A DNA stretch of 64,000 nt from Buttiauxella sp965119215. GTDB lineage: Bacteria; Pseudomonadota; Gammaproteobacteria; Enterobacterales; Enterobacteriaceae. Positions 1-7,299 of this stretch are shown here, piece by piece. The position numbers and the translations under genes were made by a program. Within the stretch, counting starts at the first letter, position 1. Each line of letters opens with the position of its first letter. The notes under the pieces were generated by a model. The model saw nothing but the letters and a program-made list of their open reading frames with translations, made no database searches and had not been told where the DNA came from. The stretch spans positions 58,636-122,635 of the forward strand of contig CBCPKK010000023.1 of the NCBI GenBank assembly GCA_965119215.1. The letters run 5' to 3'.

Positions 1-730
1 TAATCATTCCTGAAATGGCTGACCGCAGGCGCAAATCCTGTGGATGGTTATCGCGAATAGGATCGGGCATACGCACTAGCTGGAATAACAGTGCGAGGAA
101 TAACTGCTCGTCTTCATTGGCCGATTGCATCACGCGGCGCTTCCAGTGGCGGGCAATCTCAAGTGCTGCCAGAAACTCCGGGCGCAGTTGAGTCCAGGCT
201 CGTTGCTGTTCGGTAAATTCCGGTGTAATTCCCGCATGATGCTGATGCAAACAGTATTGCAAAAACAGTGTCAGAAACTGCACGTCACGGCTATCAAACT
301 GCCGCTGTAAACGACGAGCGCACAGGCCGATCAGCGCCTGCAAATTCTTCTCGTCATACAATGCGGTCAGTATCCCTTGTTGCTTAAGTTGGGTTTTAAG
401 CGCGGGAGTAAAATGCTGCTGCACGAAATGCGGGCAAAGACGCAATGCGCGGCGCAACCAGTGCAACAAGCACAGGCGACAATCGAGCGGCGTGCCCTCA
501 ATCCGGTAGCTGCCATCCTGTTGTGTGATAAGCCTCAGCCGGTGATAGCGCTGGATTTCATCGCCCGTGTCGGCTATATCTTGCAGGGCTTTGGTGCCAT
601 CGACCCCGTTGACCCTTGCGAGGATCTCTGGAGTGACAGTTTGGCCCGGTAAGTAAAGCAACAAAAGCAGGTGGCAGCGACGCTGCGGACTGGAGAGTAC
701 AGATGGTGTGGGGGAGAGCAGTGTCATCAT
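1..730 (-). CDS. csiE: CsiE, stationary-phase-inducible PRD-domain protein (5' part, runs off the window)
   Basis: Reading the minus strand from an ATG pair at 730/727 gives a protein starting MMTLLSPTPSVLSSPQRRC that stays open to base 1, so about 243 N-terminal residues are present and the C-terminus lies outside the window. It resembles E. coli CsiE throughout, including the stretches NGVDGTKALQDIA and LQYCLHQHHAGITPEF. The family carries PTS-regulation (PRD) domains and is induced in stationary phase under sigma-S and cAMP-CRP; its molecular role is unknown. An in-frame ATG at 736 is an alternative start, but 730 matches the E. coli N-terminus. It is divergent from the zevAB-type pair; in E. 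coli the neighbour here is yfhR. Confidence 0.88.
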   Translation of the reverse strand, partial: MMTLLSPTPSVLSSPQRRCHLLLLLYLPGQTVTPEILARVNGVDGTKALQDIADTGDEIQRYHRLRLITQQDGSYRIEGTPLDCRLCLLHWLRRALRLCPHFVQQHFTPALKTQLKQQGILTALYDEKNLQALIGLCARRLQRQFDSRDVQFLTLFLQYCLHQHHAGITPEFTEQQRAWTQLRPEFLAALEIARHWKRRVMQSANEDEQLFLALLFQLVRMPDPIRDNHPQDLRLRSAISGMI

Positions 731-808
731 CCGCATAACCAAGTCAAAATTTATTAATGCTAAGAATAGCTAAACCTTTTGTCGTAGAGCGCCACATTTG
801 CGCTTTTT

Positions 809-820
809 AATTACGTAATT
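809..820. promoter_or_regulatory. 12-bp perfect palindrome upstream of zevA
   Basis: AATTACGTAATT is self-complementary over 12 bases and lies 36 bp before the zevA ATG, in the divergent csiE-zevA spacer. It could be an operator for a dimeric regulator. It does not look like the Zur consensus, so no regulator is named. Confidence 0.3.
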
Positions 821-856
821 TTGACTGGCTCACAGAATTTTAAGTTTAAGAGAATA

Positions 857-1504
857 ATGAGCAGAGAAATGTGTAACAGAATGATGTTTTTCGCCTTGGG
901 GGGCGCGATTTTTAGCCCGACTGTTTTGGCGCATCCACACAGCTTTATTACCCTCCTAACGACGGTGATGGCTGAAAACGACCAGCTGACTGGCCTGAAA
1001 ATGCAGTGGACAATGGATGAAATTACTTCAGCAGATCTACTGTATGACGCCGGGGATGCTAAGCCGGGTTCGCCAGTCTGGAAGAAGCTGGCAGCCGAAG
1101 TGATGGCCAACGTTCTGGGGCAACATTACTTCACCGAATTCTGGCATAACGGTGAAAAAGTGACGTTTAATAATTTGCCGCCAGAATACGGCCTTGCACG
1201 AGTCGGGCACCAGGCCGTGTTGACCTTTGTTTTGCCGCTTGCACATCCGCAGCCGCTAAAAGGCCAGACGTACCAATTTGCGACATTCGACCCGACCTAC
1301 TTTGTCGACATGAGTTACGACCACACCGGTGATGCCAAATTACCCAAAGCATTAGCCACACTTTGCAAAATCTCGGTTAAAACGCCGCAGCCGACCGAAG
1401 ATATGCAGTCGTTCGCTTTATCACTGGATAAAGCCGATGCGCCGCCCGAGGATATGGAGCTGGGTAAACAATTTGCTCAACAGGTTACGTTGCAATGTCA
1501 GTAA
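857..1504 (+). CDS. zevA: ZevA-like periplasmic metal-binding subunit (DUF1007 family)
   Basis: A 215-residue protein with an N-terminal signal sequence; cleavage after ...SPTVLA would expose a mature N-terminus starting HPHSFI, the hallmark of DUF1007 proteins. ATG 857 is preferred over an upstream in-frame TTG at 821 because it has a purine-rich AAGAG just upstream and keeps the signal peptide short. In Haemophilus influenzae a DUF1007 protein and a NicO-family permease form the ZevAB zinc transporter, and the following gene is exactly such a permease with which this gene overlaps. The substrate (zinc, or nickel/cobalt) cannot be settled from sequence. The pair sits between csiE and suhB where E. 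coli has the hydrolase gene yfhR, so it is accessory relative to E. coli. Confidence 0.75.
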   Translation: MSREMCNRMMFFALGGAIFSPTVLAHPHSFITLLTTVMAENDQLTGLKMQWTMDEITSADLLYDAGDAKPGSPVWKKLAAEVMANVLGQHYFTEFWHNGEKVTFNNLPPEYGLARVGHQAVLTFVLPLAHPQPLKGQTYQFATFDPTYFVDMSYDHTGDAKLPKALATLCKISVKTPQPTEDMQSFALSLDKADAPPEDMELGKQFAQQVTLQCQ

Positions 1505-2478
1505 TGCCTTCATCCAGACCTGATTCACGCCGTTGGTTGCATTTATGGCCGCTGGCGCTTTTCCTTCTTATCAGCGGCGTTGCGCTCTACAGCCTTTGGC
1601 ATTTCTGGCCGCAAATCATCCTCAACAGTGCAATTTGGCAGAAATCGATTAACCAGCAAATGAGCGCATTGTTGCGTGAGGTAGCCGAAAACCCTGCGCG
1701 AGCGGGCTGGTCGTTGCTGTCTTTTAGCTTTGTTTACGGCGTGCTTCATGCGCTAGGGCCGGGACATGGCAAAGTCGTGATCGCGACCTGGCTTGCGACG
1801 CATCCTTCACGTTTGAAAAGCAGCCTCAAACTGACTTTTGCGGCTTCACTATTGCAAGGTCTGGTCGCTATTGGTCTGGTCACAGTGGTGTTGGGTATTC
1901 TGGCTTTGCCTTCGCGGCAGTTGCACATGAGCAGTTTCTGGTTGGAGAAAGGCAGCTATTTGCTGGTGGGCGTTCTGGGATTGATGCTGTGCTGGCGTGC
2001 TTTACGCAATCTGCAACGCGTACTGCGCAAACCTAAGCGTTTTACCGCTTTCAAACCTCATCACCAACATGACGACAAATGTGGCTGTGGTCATCAGCAT
2101 TTGCCGACTGAAAAACAGCTTGAAGCAGGAGAGGACCGGCGTGCGCGGGCGATGATTGTTTTGTCCATGGGCATGCGCCCGTGTTCCGGGGCAATCATGG
2201 TGTTGCTGTTTAGCAAAGTCATTGGGGTTTATAGCTGGGGAATGTTGTCGGCGCTGACCATGGCGGCGGGTACATCTATCACTATTTCCAGCCTGGCTTT
2301 TTTGGTCCACGGTTTTCGCACGCTGGCGGTACGAATTAGCGGTAATAAAGCACCGGTATTATGGCGACAGGTTGGCTGGGCGACATTAGCGTTTGCGGGT
2401 GGGGGAATTTTAGTATTAGCGGCGGTAGTGATGTGGCTGAGTGCTCAACCGGTAATGCGTGGGATAAGACCTTTTTAG
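1495..2478 (+). CDS. zevB: ZevB-like NicO-family metal transport permease
   Basis: A 327-residue inner-membrane protein of the NicO/RcnA family. It starts with a membrane segment (about residues 16-36), then shows the family motif HALGPGHGKVVIATWLATHP near residues 86-105, further membrane helices, and a cytoplasmic His/Cys-rich loop HHQHDDKCGCGHQH near residue 190 expected to bind metal. The start overlaps the end of zevA: ATG 1495 lies inside zevA, and a second in-frame ATG at 1504 overlaps its TAA by one base, so the two are probably translationally coupled. Paired with DUF1007 the family is annotated as the zinc transporter ZevAB; alone, NicO proteins export nickel and cobalt. Direction and metal are inferred only. 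Confidence 0.75.
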   Translation: MSVMPSSRPDSRRWLHLWPLALFLLISGVALYSLWHFWPQIILNSAIWQKSINQQMSALLREVAENPARAGWSLLSFSFVYGVLHALGPGHGKVVIATWLATHPSRLKSSLKLTFAASLLQGLVAIGLVTVVLGILALPSRQLHMSSFWLEKGSYLLVGVLGLMLCWRALRNLQRVLRKPKRFTAFKPHHQHDDKCGCGHQHLPTEKQLEAGEDRRARAMIVLSMGMRPCSGAIMVLLFSKVIGVYSWGMLSALTMAAGTSITISSLAFLVHGFRTLAVRISGNKAPVLWRQVGWATLAFAGGGILVLAAVVMWLSAQPVMRGIRPF

Positions 2479-2486
2479 CTTTAGAA

Positions 2487-2663
2487 CGACCCCCTCCCGA
2501 CCTCCCCCTTGCCAGGTGGAGGAATTAACGCTCTCTACCTTTGTCAGGTGGAGGCGTTAATGCTCCCTCCCTTGGCAGGTGGAGGAGTTAACGCTCTTTA
2601 CCTTTGTCAGGTGGAGGCGTTAATACTCCCTCCCCTGGTAAGGGGAGGGTTGGGGTGGGGTCG
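2487..2663. repeat. Inverted-end intergenic repeat with internal 63-bp higher-order tandem array
   Basis: The spacer between zevB and suhB begins with CGACCCCCTCCCGACCTCCC and ends with the imperfect reverse complement GGGAGGGTTGGGGTGGGGTC(G). Between these arms the core CAGGTGGAGG recurs at 2513, 2545, 2576 and 2608, with spacings of 32, 31 and 32 bp. Alternate units are most alike, so the array is a 63-bp dimer present twice (2513-2575 and 2576-2638, about 59 of 63 positions identical by eye). The overall plan matches the element at 11586-11735. It lies at the 3' ends of both flanking convergent genes. Confidence 0.85.
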
Positions 2664-2680
2664 CCTACGAATAACTGAGA

Positions 2681-3484
2681 TTAACGCTTCAGCGCTTCGC
2701 TCAGTTCGTCACGCATATTTGCAAGCATTGCTTTCACTACGCGTGGGTTACCTGCAACGATGTTGCCGCTGGTCAGGTAATTGTGGCCGCCGGTGAAATC
2801 ACACACCAGGCTGCCGGATTCGCGTGCCAGCAATTCGCCTGCTGCAAAATCCCATGGCTTGAGGCCAATCTCAAAGAAACCATCAACACGGCCAGCCGCA
2901 ACGTAAGCCAGATCCAGCGCAGCTGAACCGGTACGACGGAAGTCTGCACACTGGGTGAACAGTTTAGCGACGATGTTGATATAAGGAGTGGCGTGCTGCT
3001 TCATTTTGAACGGGAAGCCGGTTGCCAGAATGGTGCCATCGAGGTCACGTGCATTGCTGCCGCGCAGACGGTAACCGTTCAACTGTGCGCCTTGACCACG
3101 AACGGCGGTGAACAGCTCGTTACGCATTGGGTCATAAACCACAGCAACTTCGGTGCGGCCTTTAACACGAACAGCGATAGATACCGCGAAGTGCGGCAAA
3201 CGTTTGATGAAGTTGGAAGTGCCATCCAGAGGATCGATAACCCATTGCACATCCTGCTCGGTACCCGCCAGTTCGCCTGATTCTTCAGCGATAATGGTGT
3301 GTTGCGGGTAGGATTTGCGGATAACTTCGATAATCAGACGCTCGGCGTCTCTATCTACGTTAGTCACAAAATCGTTGCTCCCTTTTTGGCTTGCTTCTAC
3401 AGCGTCAGGAGTTTCGTAGTTTTTGGCAATTAAATTGCCCGCCTTGCGCGCAGCACGCACGGCGATGTTGAGCATCGGATGCAT
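2681..3484 (-). CDS. suhB: Inositol-1-monophosphatase / NusA-binding protein SuhB
   Basis: A 267-residue protein that hydrolyses inositol monophosphate in vitro and in enterobacteria also acts with NusA in the rRNA antitermination complex. The metal-binding motifs of the family are intact: EESG around residues 67-70, DPLDGTSNF at 84-92, and WDFAAGELL near the C-terminus. The start MHPMLNIAVRAARKAG at 3484 matches E. coli SuhB (267 aa); the longer upstream reading frame to 3697 overlaps the trmJ start region and is not expected to be translated. It is divergent from trmJ, as in E. coli. Confidence 0.96.
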   Translation of the reverse strand: MHPMLNIAVRAARKAGNLIAKNYETPDAVEASQKGSNDFVTNVDRDAERLIIEVIRKSYPQHTIIAEESGELAGTEQDVQWVIDPLDGTSNFIKRLPHFAVSIAVRVKGRTEVAVVYDPMRNELFTAVRGQGAQLNGYRLRGSNARDLDGTILATGFPFKMKQHATPYINIVAKLFTQCADFRRTGSAALDLAYVAAGRVDGFFEIGLKPWDFAAGELLARESGSLVCDFTGGHNYLTSGNIVAGNPRVVKAMLANMRDELSEALKR

Positions 3485-3603
3485 CGGTCTCTCTCTGGAT
3501 GTTAAAGAACGGGAAAACGCGGCGGAGTATACCAGAGCGTTCGGAATATGTCCCAAGGTTATGATAGGATATCGCGATAATCTTTTCAGGCTATGAGTCA
3601 AGA

Positions 3604-4344
3604 ATGCTGCAAAACGTACGTATTGTGCTGGTCGAAACCTCCCATACCGGCAACATGGGCTCTGTAGCCCGTGCGATGAAAACCATGGGGCTGACAAATC
3701 TGTGGCTGGTTAATCCACTGGTAAAGCCTGACTCTCAGGCCATCGCGCTCGCCGCGGGTGCCAGTGATGTCATTGGTGAAGCGAAAATTGTCGATACGCT
3801 TGATGAAGCGTTGGCAGGATGCAGTCTGGTGGTTGGCACCAGCGCTCGTTCACGTACGCTTCCGTGGCCGATGCTTGACCCGCGTGAATGTGGTTTAAAG
3901 ACTATTTCTGAAGCGCAAGATGCGCCAGTGGCGATTGTTTTTGGCCGCGAACGTGTGGGTTTAACCAACGACGAATTGCAGAAATGCCATTATCACGTCG
4001 CTATTCAGGCGAACCCTGAGTACAGCTCGCTGAACCTCGCGATGGCGGTGCAAATCCTCGCCTATGAAGTGCGAATCGCCTGGCTTGCTACGCAAGAAGA
4101 AGGCAAAGAAACCGTCGTGGTAGAAGACCAGACACAGTATCCATCGGCCGACGATCTCGAGCGTTTTTACGGTCATCTGGAGCAAGTCTTGCTGAAAACC
4201 GGCTTTATTCGCACCAGCCACCCGGGCCAGATTATGAGCAAATTACGCCGCTTGTATACGCGTGCACGCCCGGAAACTCAGGAACTTAACATCCTGCGCG
4301 GCATGCTTTCTTCTATTGATAACGAGAAAAAATCAGGCAAATAA
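3604..4344 (+). CDS. trmJ: tRNA (cytidine/uridine-2'-O-)-methyltransferase TrmJ
   Basis: A 246-residue SPOUT-class methyltransferase that uses S-adenosylmethionine to 2'-O-methylate residue 32 of several tRNAs. The N-terminal catalytic domain carries GRERVGLTN (114-122) and the knot segment SSLNLAMAV (141-149), followed by a C-terminal extension of about 80 residues. Length and N-terminus equal E. coli TrmJ (formerly YfhQ). It lies just upstream of the iscR promoter, the conserved enterobacterial arrangement. Confidence 0.96.
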   Translation: MLQNVRIVLVETSHTGNMGSVARAMKTMGLTNLWLVNPLVKPDSQAIALAAGASDVIGEAKIVDTLDEALAGCSLVVGTSARSRTLPWPMLDPRECGLKTISEAQDAPVAIVFGRERVGLTNDELQKCHYHVAIQANPEYSSLNLAMAVQILAYEVRIAWLATQEEGKETVVVEDQTQYPSADDLERFYGHLEQVLLKTGFIRTSHPGQIMSKLRRLYTRARPETQELNILRGMLSSIDNEKKSGK

Positions 4345-4474
4345 TACTTGAGTAAATTAGTAGGTTAAATAGTTGACCAATTTACTCGGGAATGTCAGAC
4401 TTGCGTCCTGCTATGTGACAATCACATTTATAAAAAACCCCCGGTTCGAGGGGCGATTTGAGGTTAAGTAAGAC
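4345..4474 (+). promoter_or_regulatory. iscR promoter with tandem type 1 IscR sites and structured leader
   Basis: The spacer contains two overlapping type 1 IscR-like sites, one starting ATACTTGAGTAAATTAG at about 4346 and one around TAGTTGACCAATTTACTCGG (4371-4390), nearly base-for-base as in the E. coli isc promoter. TTGACC at 4373-4378 serves as the -35. The leader holds a short C/G-rich hairpin (CCCCC...GGGG, about 4439-4454) before the iscR ribosome-binding site. Holo-IscR is known to repress this promoter when Fe-S supply is adequate. Confidence 0.8.
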
Positions 4475-4975
4475 ATGAGACTGACATCGAAAGGACGTTA
4501 TGCCGTGACCGCAATGCTTGACGTTGCGTTGAACTCCGAATCAGGTCCAGTGCCGCTGGCTGATATTTCTGAACGTCAGGGAATCTCTCTCTCCTACCTG
4601 GAGCAGTTATTCTCCCGTCTGCGTAAAAATGGCCTCGTCGCCAGTGTTCGCGGTCCTGGCGGTGGTTATCTGCTCGGTAAAGAAGCCAACAGCATCGCAG
4701 TAGGCGAAGTGATCAGCGCTGTAGATGAATCTGTTGATGCGACGCGTTGCCAGGGTAAAGGTGAAGGTACCGGTGGTTGTCAGGGCGGCGATAAGTGCCT
4801 GACTCACGCGCTGTGGCGCGACCTGAGTGACCGTCTGACTGGTTTTTTAAACAACATCACCTTAGGTGAGCTGGTGAATAACCAGGAAGTGTTGGACGTC
4901 TCCGGCCGTCAGCACAATGAAAACCATCGCAGCACGCGCTCTCAAGACGCGATCGACGTCAAACTGCGCGCATAA
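4475..4975 (+). CDS. iscR: Fe-S cluster-sensing transcriptional regulator IscR, with a 4-residue loop insertion
   Basis: An Rrf2-family regulator, 166 residues against 162 in E. coli. The winged-helix domain occupies about residues 1-85. The cluster ligands are all present, but their spacing differs: C92-x9-C102-x5-C108-x2-H111 here, versus C92-x5-C98-x5-C104-x2-H107 in E. coli, because four residues (EGTG) are inserted in the loop between the first two cysteines. The codons read cleanly, so this is not a frameshift. The [2Fe-2S] form represses the isc operon and the apo form regulates type 2 sites. It is the first gene of iscRSUA-hscBA-fdx-iscX. Confidence 0.97.
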   Translation: MRLTSKGRYAVTAMLDVALNSESGPVPLADISERQGISLSYLEQLFSRLRKNGLVASVRGPGGGYLLGKEANSIAVGEVISAVDESVDATRCQGKGEGTGGCQGGDKCLTHALWRDLSDRLTGFLNNITLGELVNNQEVLDVSGRQHNENHRSTRSQDAIDVKLRA

Positions 4976-5097
4976 GCAGAATATAACGAATTTTTAGAAT
5001 CAGGTTTGGGGGCTTGCGGCTCCCTTTTAAAAACAGCAACACTCATTTTTTAGGCCTGGTTCTTCGTATTGAAGTGATGTACGGAGCTTAAAGAGCA
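4976..5097 (+). promoter_or_regulatory. iscR-iscS intergenic mRNA structure (RyhB-responsive region by homology)
   Basis: The 122-base spacer contains a stem of GGGGGCTTGCGGCTCCC type near 5007-5023 and a stretch around 5032-5061 that is nearly the same as the E. coli iscR-iscS spacer. In E. coli the small RNA RyhB pairs near the iscS start and causes decay of iscSUA while the iscR part is protected by a stem-loop. Conservation suggests the same split here; ryhB is not in the window. Confidence 0.5.
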
Positions 5098-6312
5098 ATG
5101 AAATTACCGATTTATCTCGATTACTCTGCGACGACGCCGGTTGACCCGCGTGTTGCGCAGAAAATGATGCAGTTTTTGACTATGGACGGAACCTTCGGTA
5201 ACCCGGCTTCTCGTTCACACCGTTTCGGTTGGCAGGCGGAAGAAGCTGTAGATATCGCCCGTAACCAAATCGCTGAACTGGTTGGTGCAGACCCGCGTGA
5301 AATCGTCTTTACCTCCGGTGCAACTGAATCTGATAACCTCGCTATCAAAGGTGCGGCTAATTTCTATCAGAAGAAAGGCAAGCACATCATCACCGTAAAA
5401 ACCGAACACAAAGCTGTGCTGGACACCTGTCGCCAGCTTGAGCGTGAAGGTTTTGAAGTGACTTATCTGGCACCGCAGAGCAACGGTATCGTTGACCTGA
5501 ACGTGCTGGAAGCGGCAATGCGTGACGACACCATTCTGGTTTCTATCATGCACGTGAATAACGAAATCGGCGTGGTGCAGGATATCGCGGCAATCGGCGA
5601 AATGTGCCGTGCGCGTGGCATTATCTATCACGTGGATGCGACTCAAAGCGTAGGCAAACTGCCTATCGACCTGAGCACCCTCAAAGTTGACCTGATGTCT
5701 TTCTCTGGTCACAAAATCTATGGCCCGAAAGGGATCGGCGCACTGTATGTTCGTCGTAAACCACGTATTCGTATCGAAGCACAGATACACGGTGGCGGTC
5801 ATGAGCGCGGCATGCGTTCTGGTACTCTGCCTGTTCACCAGATTGCGGGCATGGGCGAAGCTTACCGTATCGCAAAAGTTGAGATGGAAACAGAAATGTC
5901 CCGTCTGCGCGCGCTGCGTAACCGTCTGTGGAACGGCGTGAAAGATATGGAAGAAGTGTATCTGAACGGCGACCTGGAAAATGGGGTTCCGACTATCCTG
6001 AACGTGAGCTTTAACTACGTTGAAGGCGAGTCCCTGATCATGGCGCTCAAAGACCTCGCGGTTTCTTCTGGTTCTGCCTGTACTTCAGCAAGCCTCGAGC
6101 CATCCTACGTGCTGCGCGCGCTGGGTATGACCGACGAACTGGCTCACAGCTCTATCCGTTTCTCTTTGGGTCGTTTTACTACTGAAGAAGAGATCGACTA
6201 CACCATCGAACTGGTACGTAAATCCATTGGCCGTCTGCGCGAGTTGTCTCCACTGTGGGATATGTTCAAGCAAGGCGTGGATATTAATTCCATCGAATGG
6301 GCTCACCACTAA
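5098..6312 (+). CDS. iscS: Cysteine desulfurase IscS
   Basis: A 404-residue PLP enzyme that removes sulfur from cysteine and passes it as persulfide to IscU for Fe-S clusters and to tRNA thiolation partners. Visible landmarks are H104 in TEHKAV stacking on PLP, the Schiff-base lysine K206 in SGHKIYGPKG, and the persulfide loop SSGSACTSASLEPS carrying C328. Length and both termini match E. coli. The spacer to iscU is unusually long because of the ERIC-like element that follows. Confidence 0.98.
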   Translation: MKLPIYLDYSATTPVDPRVAQKMMQFLTMDGTFGNPASRSHRFGWQAEEAVDIARNQIAELVGADPREIVFTSGATESDNLAIKGAANFYQKKGKHIITVKTEHKAVLDTCRQLEREGFEVTYLAPQSNGIVDLNVLEAAMRDDTILVSIMHVNNEIGVVQDIAAIGEMCRARGIIYHVDATQSVGKLPIDLSTLKVDLMSFSGHKIYGPKGIGALYVRRKPRIRIEAQIHGGGHERGMRSGTLPVHQIAGMGEAYRIAKVEMETEMSRLRALRNRLWNGVKDMEEVYLNGDLENGVPTILNVSFNYVEGESLIMALKDLAVSSGSACTSASLEPSYVLRALGMTDELAHSSIRFSLGRFTTEEEIDYTIELVRKSIGRLRELSPLWDMFKQGVDINSIEWAHH

Positions 6313-6320
6313 TCGTTCTT

Positions 6321-6446
6321 TATACCCGTCATTCTTCAAGTTGTGGCGGTGTTGGCTGCAGTCACTTACCCCAGTCACTTACCTTAGTAAGCTCCTGGGG
6401 ATAAGCTCCCTTGCCGCCTACCCACAACTCGAATTATTTAGGGTAT
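6321..6446. repeat. ERIC-like intergenic repeat inside the isc operon
   Basis: A 126-bp element runs from TATACCCGTCATTCTTCAAG to the matching end TCGAATTATTTAGGGTATA, with imperfect inverted ends, about the size of ERIC/IRU elements. Its centre contains the ERIC core read on the minus strand (CCCCAGGAGCTTACTAAGG followed by TAAGTGACTGGGGTAAG). It fills most of the 171-base gap between iscS and iscU, so it must be transcribed within the polycistronic isc mRNA and should fold into a long hairpin. Confidence 0.85.
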
Positions 6447-6483
6447 AGATAGAACGTCGATATCGGATTCAGGAGAATTAAAA

Positions 6484-6870
6484 ATGGCTTATAGCGAAAA
6501 AGTAATCGATCACTACGAAAACCCACGCAACGTTGGCTCTTTTGATAACAGCGATGACAGCGTTGGCTCCGGCATGGTCGGCGCACCAGCGTGTGGCGAC
6601 GTGATGAAGTTGCAGATTAAAGTCAACAATGAAGGTATTATTGAAGACGCACGCTTCAAAACCTACGGCTGTGGCTCTGCCATTGCTTCCAGCTCGCTGG
6701 TGACTGAATGGGTCAAAGGTAAATCTCTGGATGAAGCGCAGGCCATCAAAAACACCGACATTGCAGAAGAACTCGAGCTGCCACCGGTGAAGATTCACTG
6801 CTCAATTCTTGCAGAAGACGCTATCAAAGCGGCAATTGCAGATTATAAAAGTAAGCGTGAAGCTAAATAA
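6484..6870 (+). CDS. iscU: Fe-S cluster assembly scaffold IscU
   Basis: A 128-residue scaffold on which [2Fe-2S] clusters are built from IscS-derived sulfur and then released by HscA/HscB. Ligands C37 (ACGDV, with D39), C63 (YGCGSA), H105 and C106 are all present, as is the LPPVK motif recognised by HscA (99-103). AGGAGAA precedes the ATG closely. It matches E. coli IscU along its whole length. Confidence 0.98.
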   Translation: MAYSEKVIDHYENPRNVGSFDNSDDSVGSGMVGAPACGDVMKLQIKVNNEGIIEDARFKTYGCGSAIASSSLVTEWVKGKSLDEAQAIKNTDIAEELELPPVKIHCSILAEDAIKAAIADYKSKREAK

Positions 6871-6903
6871 TTTTCGTCGAGTTGAATGAGTTGAGGTTGT
6901 TGT

Positions 6904-7227
6904 ATGTCGATTACCCTTAGCGACAGTGCTGCTGCACGCGTGAATGCTTTCCTGAACAATCGCGGAAAAGGCTTTGGTTTGCGGTTAGGTGTTCGCACTT
7001 CTGGCTGTTCTGGTATGGCTTATGTTCTGGAATTTGTTGATGAACCGATGGCGGAAGACACCGTGTTCGAAGACAAAGGCGTGAAAGTGGTCATCGATGG
7101 TAAAAGCCTGCAATTTTTAGACGGCACTGAGCTCGACTTCGTCAAAGAAGGTCTTAACGAAGGGTTTAAATTTACCAACCCGAACGTGAAAGATGAGTGT
7201 GGCTGCGGTGAAAGCTTCCACGTCTGA
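6904..7227 (+). CDS. iscA: A-type Fe-S carrier IscA
   Basis: A 107-residue A-type carrier that accepts clusters or iron and delivers them to apo-proteins. The three conserved cysteines are C35 in RTSGCSG and C99/C101 in the C-terminal ECGCGESF. It is separated from iscU by 33 bases in the same operon. The family is distinguished from SufA and ErpA here by operon position and by close similarity to E. coli IscA. Confidence 0.97.
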   Translation: MSITLSDSAAARVNAFLNNRGKGFGLRLGVRTSGCSGMAYVLEFVDEPMAEDTVFEDKGVKVVIDGKSLQFLDGTELDFVKEGLNEGFKFTNPNVKDECGCGESFHV

Positions 7228-7299
7228 TACTCGCAATTCCCCCGCGTAGCTCAAAGTTGGGCGGGGGAGACGCTTTACTACGTTAACCCTGAGTCTGTT

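Noticed and set aside
741..856. Zur box upstream of the zevAB-type genes
   Set aside because: No sequence resembling the Zur consensus was found; only an unrelated 12-bp palindrome is present.
2513..2640. Possible CRISPR-like array
   Set aside because: Units are directly adjacent with no unique spacers and no cas genes nearby.
2509..2796. Plus-strand reading frame of 95 codons across the repeat array with repeated GGGVNALYLCQVEAL-like peptide
   Set aside because: The peptide periodicity is just the 63-bp DNA repeat (divisible by three); there is no ribosome-binding site and the frame runs antisense into suhB.
3485..3697. N-terminal extension of SuhB to 338 residues
   Set aside because: It would overlap the divergent trmJ start and its promoter, and the 267-residue form from 3484 matches the family exactly.
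5215..5838. Long antisense frame (207 codons) opposite iscS
   Set aside because: It is a shadow of the highly conserved iscS coding sequence with no start signal or family resemblance.
6227..6448. Frame running from the iscS end through the ERIC-like element
   Set aside because: It is in a different frame from iscS, has no start signal and covers a palindromic repeat.
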